64,000 nt of DNA from positions 728,644 through 792,643 of the forward strand of contig MU006100.1 of the NCBI GenBank assembly GCA_010093705.1. The letters are read 5' to 3'. This stretch comes from Patellaria atrata CBS 101060. Lineage: Eukaryota; Ascomycota; Dothideomycetes; Patellariales; Patellariaceae. A program made the translations under genes and the position numbers. Each line of letters begins with the position of its first letter. Position 1 is the stretch's first letter. This document shows, piece by piece, positions 59,759-64,000 of this stretch. The notes beneath the pieces are model-generated. The model ran no database searches and was not told the origin of the DNA. It worked only from the letters and a program-made list of their open reading frames with translations.

Positions 59759-60110
59759 ACCACCTCAATATATATCAGACGATAATACAGACTTATCAGA
59801 AGATTCAAGTGAAGAGATCCGCCTGGCCTAACCTAAGTTCCAACCACAAACCCAGTCCCCTAGAAAGACAGTACTTCCGGGCTAAAAGAGTGTTACAACG
59901 GGAGTCTATACTTATCGAGACAGAACAAGATAAGTCTAGAAACGCGCCTAGCTTCTCACTTAACGTGGTCAACCACTAGGGTAGGTTTGGCAAAGTGATA
60001 GGATACGTATAACAAAGGCACTTCAAGTTGACGATACAACTTGCTGACTCCTTGACTTCGGGTAATGCTCACAATGAGACAAGACGTACTGTTTGAAAAC
60101 AGCGTAACAA
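59545..60110 (+). pseudogene. degraded glutamine-rich transposon frame
   Basis: One plus-strand frame stays protein-like for ~185 codons, Q-rich then acidic (SDDNTDLSEDSSEEIRLA). It is broken by about ten stops: TAA, TAG and two TGA. Each stop is a single C-to-T change from CAA, CAG or CGA. The element family is not recognised. It is inferred to be a RIP-damaged transposon coding region. Confidence 0.5.
59608..59682 (+). repeat. 15-bp tandem repeat, 5 units
   Basis: Units of the form CACAACGACTAAAGT occur five times in a row with point differences. Each unit is five codons, encoding Q/K/L/R-rich pentapeptides in the degraded frame. Unit 2 (CATAACAATTAAAAT) has several C-to-T/G-to-A changes and a stop. 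Confidence 0.75.
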
Positions 60111-60254
60111 GTGAAGTCAAGTTCAAAACTGTAACATCCAAATCTATAGGTAAGATTGATGGTAAGAATAACTACGAAGAATCGAAATACATGAGGGAAA
60201 GACCGTCCTTAAATATTCCTATCCTTCACAATTCAATTTAGTCTTTGGACGCGC

Positions 60255-60280
60255 TGGACGTAGAACCCCTTCTACGTCCA
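60255..60280. repeat. perfect hairpin, 11-bp stem, CCCC loop
   Basis: TGGACGTAGAA is followed by CCCC and its exact complement TTCTACGTCCA. A further CTACGTCCA follows directly, and CACGTCACGTGA comes next. It may be a transposon terminus. Confidence 0.75.
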
Positions 60281-60394
60281 CTACGTCCACGTCACGTGAT
60301 TCCCGTATCACCGATTTTCCCCGTAGTTGTGTCGCTGTGGTCCTTCCGTCTCCCCACTTACTAACTACATGCTTCCAACGACTTGTGGCCGTAA

Positions 60395-60749
60395 TAAATC
60401 TTTATGGAATTATTATAGACTATTATAGGCTTTGTTTTTGCTTTAGTTAAGACTTTATAATTGATTATAGCTTTAATCGTTATAACTTTACTTATAACTT
60501 TACTCGTTATAATTTTAATTATTATAACTTTAGCTATAATTATAGCTTCGTTAATACTAGTTACTTAACTTTATCTATTATAGATTATAGGGCTATTACT
60601 AGACCTTCTATCTTATTACTTTAGTTATTAATTACTTCACTATCTTAAGGCTATTTTATTTATAATAATTAGAAATAGTTTTACGATAACTTCTTTATTT
60701 AAAGGATATTAGTTTAAGTTATAAAGTAGGTGAAAAGATTTCTTATATA
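60395..60749 (-). repeat. inverted repeat arm 2 (heavily mutated copy)
   Basis: The reverse complement of 59397-59758, collinear over ~355 bp with one 6-bp gap in the tandem repeat. It is extremely AT-rich and TA-rich (TTATAACTTTA, TAATTATTATAAC), as expected after RIP. Confidence 0.8.
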
Positions 60750-60859
60750 GTTTTTTCTAAGTATAAGCCTATCCACTATTTAACCTTAGTATCGGTTATA
60801 TAGAGGTACTCTAAATTCTACACTTTCGGCTATATTAGAATAAATAGAAGAGTCGATAA

Positions 60860-61083
60860 TGTGACGACTGTCACCTGTCGATCTTTCTACTTTCCTATGT
60901 TTGGCGGGTTTGCTTATGTTTGGCTTGATTGTATTGTTAGGAAATTCCGTCAGCCGATGAGGCTACTCAAGCTTGTGACCGTCACCCATAACTCTCTCTT
61001 TTCCTCAACTTAATCTCTTTACTCAGTAGTAGTTATATGTAGCCAATATCAACAGATTAGCTCTTAGCACTACAGGTGTCACA
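60860..61083 (+). mobile_element. candidate 5' LTR, 224 bp
   Basis: The element begins TGTGAC and ends GTCACA (6-bp inverted termini with TG...CA). It lies about 500 bp before a gag-like frame in the same orientation. The following bases (TTAGATTAAGTTCAAC) would hold the primer-binding site. No 3' LTR is in the window, so the length cannot be confirmed. Confidence 0.45.
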
Positions 61084-61589
61084 TTAGATTAAGTTCAACA
61101 CAACCACGGCCTCTGGAAAGGCGACATAATATTCCAACCGAAGCGCGACATCAGTCCAGTTGACAACTGATCACGGACAATCAGAACACCGATAGGCAGC
61201 CGGCTTCATCAGCATAGAGAGAGAACAAGTACCGAGGCTTACTGAAAAGCAAGGACTTGTTACAATCACTTACGGAGAGCATTCGTAGAGTGGGGGAGAG
61301 TAGGAGTTAAAGATGGCCAGACTTAACAGTGCCGGAGAGCTAGAGAGTGGAACGATCCACGATGACCCCTCAACAACGATACCAGAACAGTAACAGAGCG
61401 ACAAAAGGAAGCAGAGAAGCTCTAGACACTTAAGGCGAAGCTCGACGATACCGTTAGTGAGAATCATTACCGAGGAACTTATAGTAGATGATTTCCAATA
61501 AACACGGAACAACCTTAGGGATAATTTCGAAAGCAAAGCACAATATATAGAGACGACTACTGGCCTAGAAAAAATCCTCCACAGCACGG

Positions 61590-62677
61590 AAGACGTAATG
61601 GAATGGGCGGAGAAGGAACCATCCGCGATCGGAACGGAGTACGTTGAGACGATACTATCTATGGTAGCACGACACCTTCAGGTTAAGAAGATTGCCGACT
61701 TACATAATAAGGTATAAGAGGACTTACAGTTAAAGATAGACGTTCTCGAGAAGAACGAGGCAGTTATCACGGACCTTCAGAACGAAGTTGAAACACTACA
61801 AGAATAGCTACAACAGGCCAGGGGACAACGTTCCACCCACTCCGTGCGGTTCGAATCCGGAACTCCTGGGGCCAGCCGTGAGAGGTCAAAGAAGTTCCCC
61901 GATCCACCTATCTTAACTGATGGCAAAGATCCTACTTATAGAGTCTGGAAGAGCCAGATGAAAGATAAGTTCGAGATCAATGCTGACTGGTATGAAATAG
62001 AACGGGCCAGGGTAGCTTACACGAAGACACGGGTTGGAGGCCACGCGTCCCTCCATCTATACCCTCTTATGGAAGCCAAAGCCGAAGACAATGAATTACT
62101 TACAATGAAAGAGTTATATAAATTCTTAGGTCAGGTCTTAGAAGACCCTTATAAGCGCCTAACGGCTAAGGATGATCTGAGAAAGCTAAAGTAGGGCTAC
62201 TTAGCAAGCTTTGCTAACTTCTAAGCCGAATTTATGCGCTTAGCTATTGAAGCTAAGGTTCCACGAGACCAATGGAAGGAAGAGATCCACGACAAACTAT
62301 ATAGCTCTCTACGTCAGTTAATGTCTCTCCAGAGCGTTGACGATAGTGTCACCTTTAAAGTCTACTGTAAACAGGCCATGCTACAAGCTCGAGGTCTCGA
62401 GAAGTCAAGCGAGGAGAGTAAGGAACGGAACAAGAATAAAAATAAGAAACCTCTTAGTACAGTGCCAAGTTCTACCTCAACTACAACGAAGACGACGATG
62501 TTTCAAGCCGCTTCAGCTACGCCTCCAGCAACAAGCGCATCCACCCCTAAGACGACGACGTTCTCAGGCTCGTGCTATAACTGTGGCAAACCAGGCCATC
62601 GAGCTGCGGACTGTAGGCAACTAAAGATTAGCAAGACAGCTGAAGTTAAAGCAATGGTCAAAGAGGAGTTTAACTAG
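61590..62677 (+). pseudogene. Ty3/gypsy-like retrotransposon gag, RIP-damaged
   Basis: The frame begins with a coiled-coil-like acidic segment (to about 61806). A capsid-like region follows with WKSQMKDKFEINADWY, then YKFLGQVLEDPYKRLTA. The end is a CCHC zinc knuckle, CYNCGKPGHRAADC (about 62574-62615), preceded by a Thr/Ser/Pro-rich linker. The in-frame stops near 61719, 61806, 62192 and 62222 are TAA or TAG, each one C-to-T step from a glutamine codon. It is a non-functional relic. Confidence 0.75.
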
Positions 62678-62729
62678 GGTTCGGAAAACGAATAACCCTG
62701 AGCAAAGACTCCGCTTTAGGGTTGATAGT

Positions 62730-63162
62730 TAGAGCATTGCAAACCCCAATTAGCGAGCCGATCACGGAAAGGCCATTCGTCATGCCCTATAGAATCTCAA
62801 GGAACGGTATCGCTATACAACTTAGAGCGTTGATTGACACCGGAGCTTAAAGCCATGCGCTGCTACACAAGAAATGGTTACCGGTGCTGAAGCGACGGTT
62901 AGGAATCACCGTTATGAAGATGAAGCAAGAGATCGCTATCAGGTCTTTTAACAGTACAAAAGCGACACCGATCACCCAGCTGTTCGAAGCAAGTATCGTA
63001 CTAGGCGGCCGTAGATGGGTAGCACCTATCTTAGTAACAGATACGGGCCATCACGATATACTCATTGGCATGGAATGGTTCGTAAAGACAGGTGGGCTAC
63101 CTAACTATCAGAACCGGTGTATCTTCTGGCCCCCCTGGGCAGTAGCAAAAGAAGATCAATAA
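62730..63162 (+). pseudogene. retrotransposon aspartic protease region
   Basis: It lies in another frame relative to gag, as usual between gag and pol. The active-site motif ALIDTGA is followed by an in-frame TAA where glutamine is expected. The second half holds the hydrophobic segment APILVTDTGHHDILIGMEWF, typical of retropepsin-like folds. The stop makes it inactive. Confidence 0.7.
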
Positions 63163-64000
63163 AGAGATATCATCATTCCGAAATCTGAGCTATAGATATC
63201 ACCCAACCCAGAACACCAGGTGGACCTGGAACGACGAGACTAGAAGTTTGATGAGAGAGAACAACATCGACTACGCTGTCAACAGGGGCAGAAGAAGAAG
63301 CCGAAGCTATTTGGATGGAAGGCACCTACCTCTTAGTTTAAAGAGACGAAGTTAGGCATCTAGAAGATGAATACGGAGCTACAAGATGAATTTGTGAGAT
63401 TGTGGGTAACTGAATGTAGTCGCTTCCTTCTCCGTACAACTACGGATTCTATCTAGTGTTTATATAATGACAGACCACCTTATTGATTAACCCTTTGACG
63501 TCACGAAGCCTAGCTACGTAATCTCCAAATCAAGGCGAACATAACGATACTACCTACGTCAGATATAAAATAAGAGATGACATCAAAAGAGTGAGCTAAT
63601 GTTATAGTTTTGGTGATACTTAACCGATAAGTCGGAGCTGAGCATTTAGCTCTGAAGATCTCCAACACGAACTCCTGGAGATCCTGACGATCTTCCAACA
63701 TAAGGCTATCGGGGATCAGCTATCTGACAATAGCTTATGGAGCTGCAGTAAGGAAGGAGCTAAGGATGTAAAGCAAGGAGTAAGACGCTTTAAAGAGATT
63801 GTTAGGTGGGAGAATTATTCATGCTGCTTTTACTGTGGAGTTCCACAAGCAATATGCAATAGGTACGAGCAGCAGAGTAATGGTGGATTTAGAGTTAAAA
63901 GAGGCGGTATATGTCAGTTTAAGGATGTGTTAATCGAGTCAACGGTATCAATTTGGGTAGGGAATAAAGATAAGTTTGGGGATTTATTAAAATCACAGAT
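63163..64000 (+). mobile_element. retrotransposon remainder, interrupted; no RT seen
   Basis: To about 63390 the protease frame continues as charged, K/R/Q-rich text with TAG stops at glutamine-like positions (near 63192, 63239, 63334, 63360). Beyond that the protein-like character is lost. A TGTGAGATTGTGGG string at 63392 could start another LTR. No reverse transcriptase, RNase H or integrase motif appears before the window ends. Confidence 0.4.

Noticed and set aside
61848-61858. GGTTCGAATCC, identical to a tRNA T-loop/B-box core
   Set aside because: It lies inside the gag frame, with no A-box, anticodon arm or acceptor pairing around it; coincidence.
1-64000. CRISPR arrays, bacterial operons, tRNA or rRNA genes
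   Set aside because: The DNA is eukaryotic; no regularly spaced repeats of that type, no rRNA-like blocks and no foldable tRNA were seen.

Overview
The window is nuclear DNA of a filamentous ascomycete (Pezizomycotina; a leotiomycete would fit, but the sequence does not prove it). The evidence is short spliceosomal introns (mostly 40-110 nt, GTRNGT donors, CTAAC/CTGAC branch sites), a Goodbye-NACHT-TPR STAND protein, a TRI12-type transporter, bZIP-DUF3425 and Ask1 proteins of filamentous-fungal type, and transposon remnants whose mutations look like repeat-induced point mutation (RIP). Exon joins below were worked out by hand by keeping frame and family motifs, and no search was run.

Region 1 (about 0.6-15.7 kb) looks like one catabolic gene cluster. 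It holds an AtuA-family protein (minus), an enoyl-CoA hydratase (plus), a 4CL-like acyl-CoA ligase (minus), a TRI12-like MFS transporter (plus), a two-domain ABM-type protein (plus), a second AtuA-family protein (plus) and a bZIP regulator (plus). AtuA-1 and the hydratase end in canonical peroxisomal PTS1 tails (ARL, SRL) and the ligase ends in a PTS1-like GKL. The three promoter intervals that serve AtuA-1/hydratase, ligase/MFS and AtuA-2 each carry the 9-mer ATGATTCAT, a near-match to an AP-1/Gcn4-type bZIP site. The content resembles the bacterial acyclic-terpene (Atu) pathway without its carboxylase. This is the best candidate here for an undescribed system.

Region 2 (about 16-40 kb) is mixed. 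It has a possible decayed short gene, a 716-aa unknown with an N-terminal SUMO-interaction-like motif, an intracellular GH5 hydrolase, the 1429-aa STAND receptor, an F-box/2EXR-like protein, a small DUF1757-like membrane protein, a secreted GMC oxidoreductase, an F-box/LRR-like fragment, a carnitine acetyltransferase that appears dually targeted by an alternative first exon plus a PTS1, and the DASH subunit Ask1.

Region 3 (about 40.5-58.4 kb) holds a GH127 pseudogene with three independent lesions, a 3beta-HSD/Erg26-like SDR, a P450, a fungal rhodopsin-like 7TM protein with a probable frameshift, a second P450 with a GC-AG intron, and a full-length PDR-type ABC transporter. It resembles a sterol/terpenoid modification or detoxification set, but no backbone synthase is present.

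Region 4 (about 59-64 kb) is transposon debris. It includes an inverted repeat of about 360-bp arms, one of which differs almost only by C-to-T/G-to-A transitions, and a 5' LTR candidate followed by RIP-damaged gag and protease of a Ty3-like retrotransposon that runs off or is interrupted near the window end.
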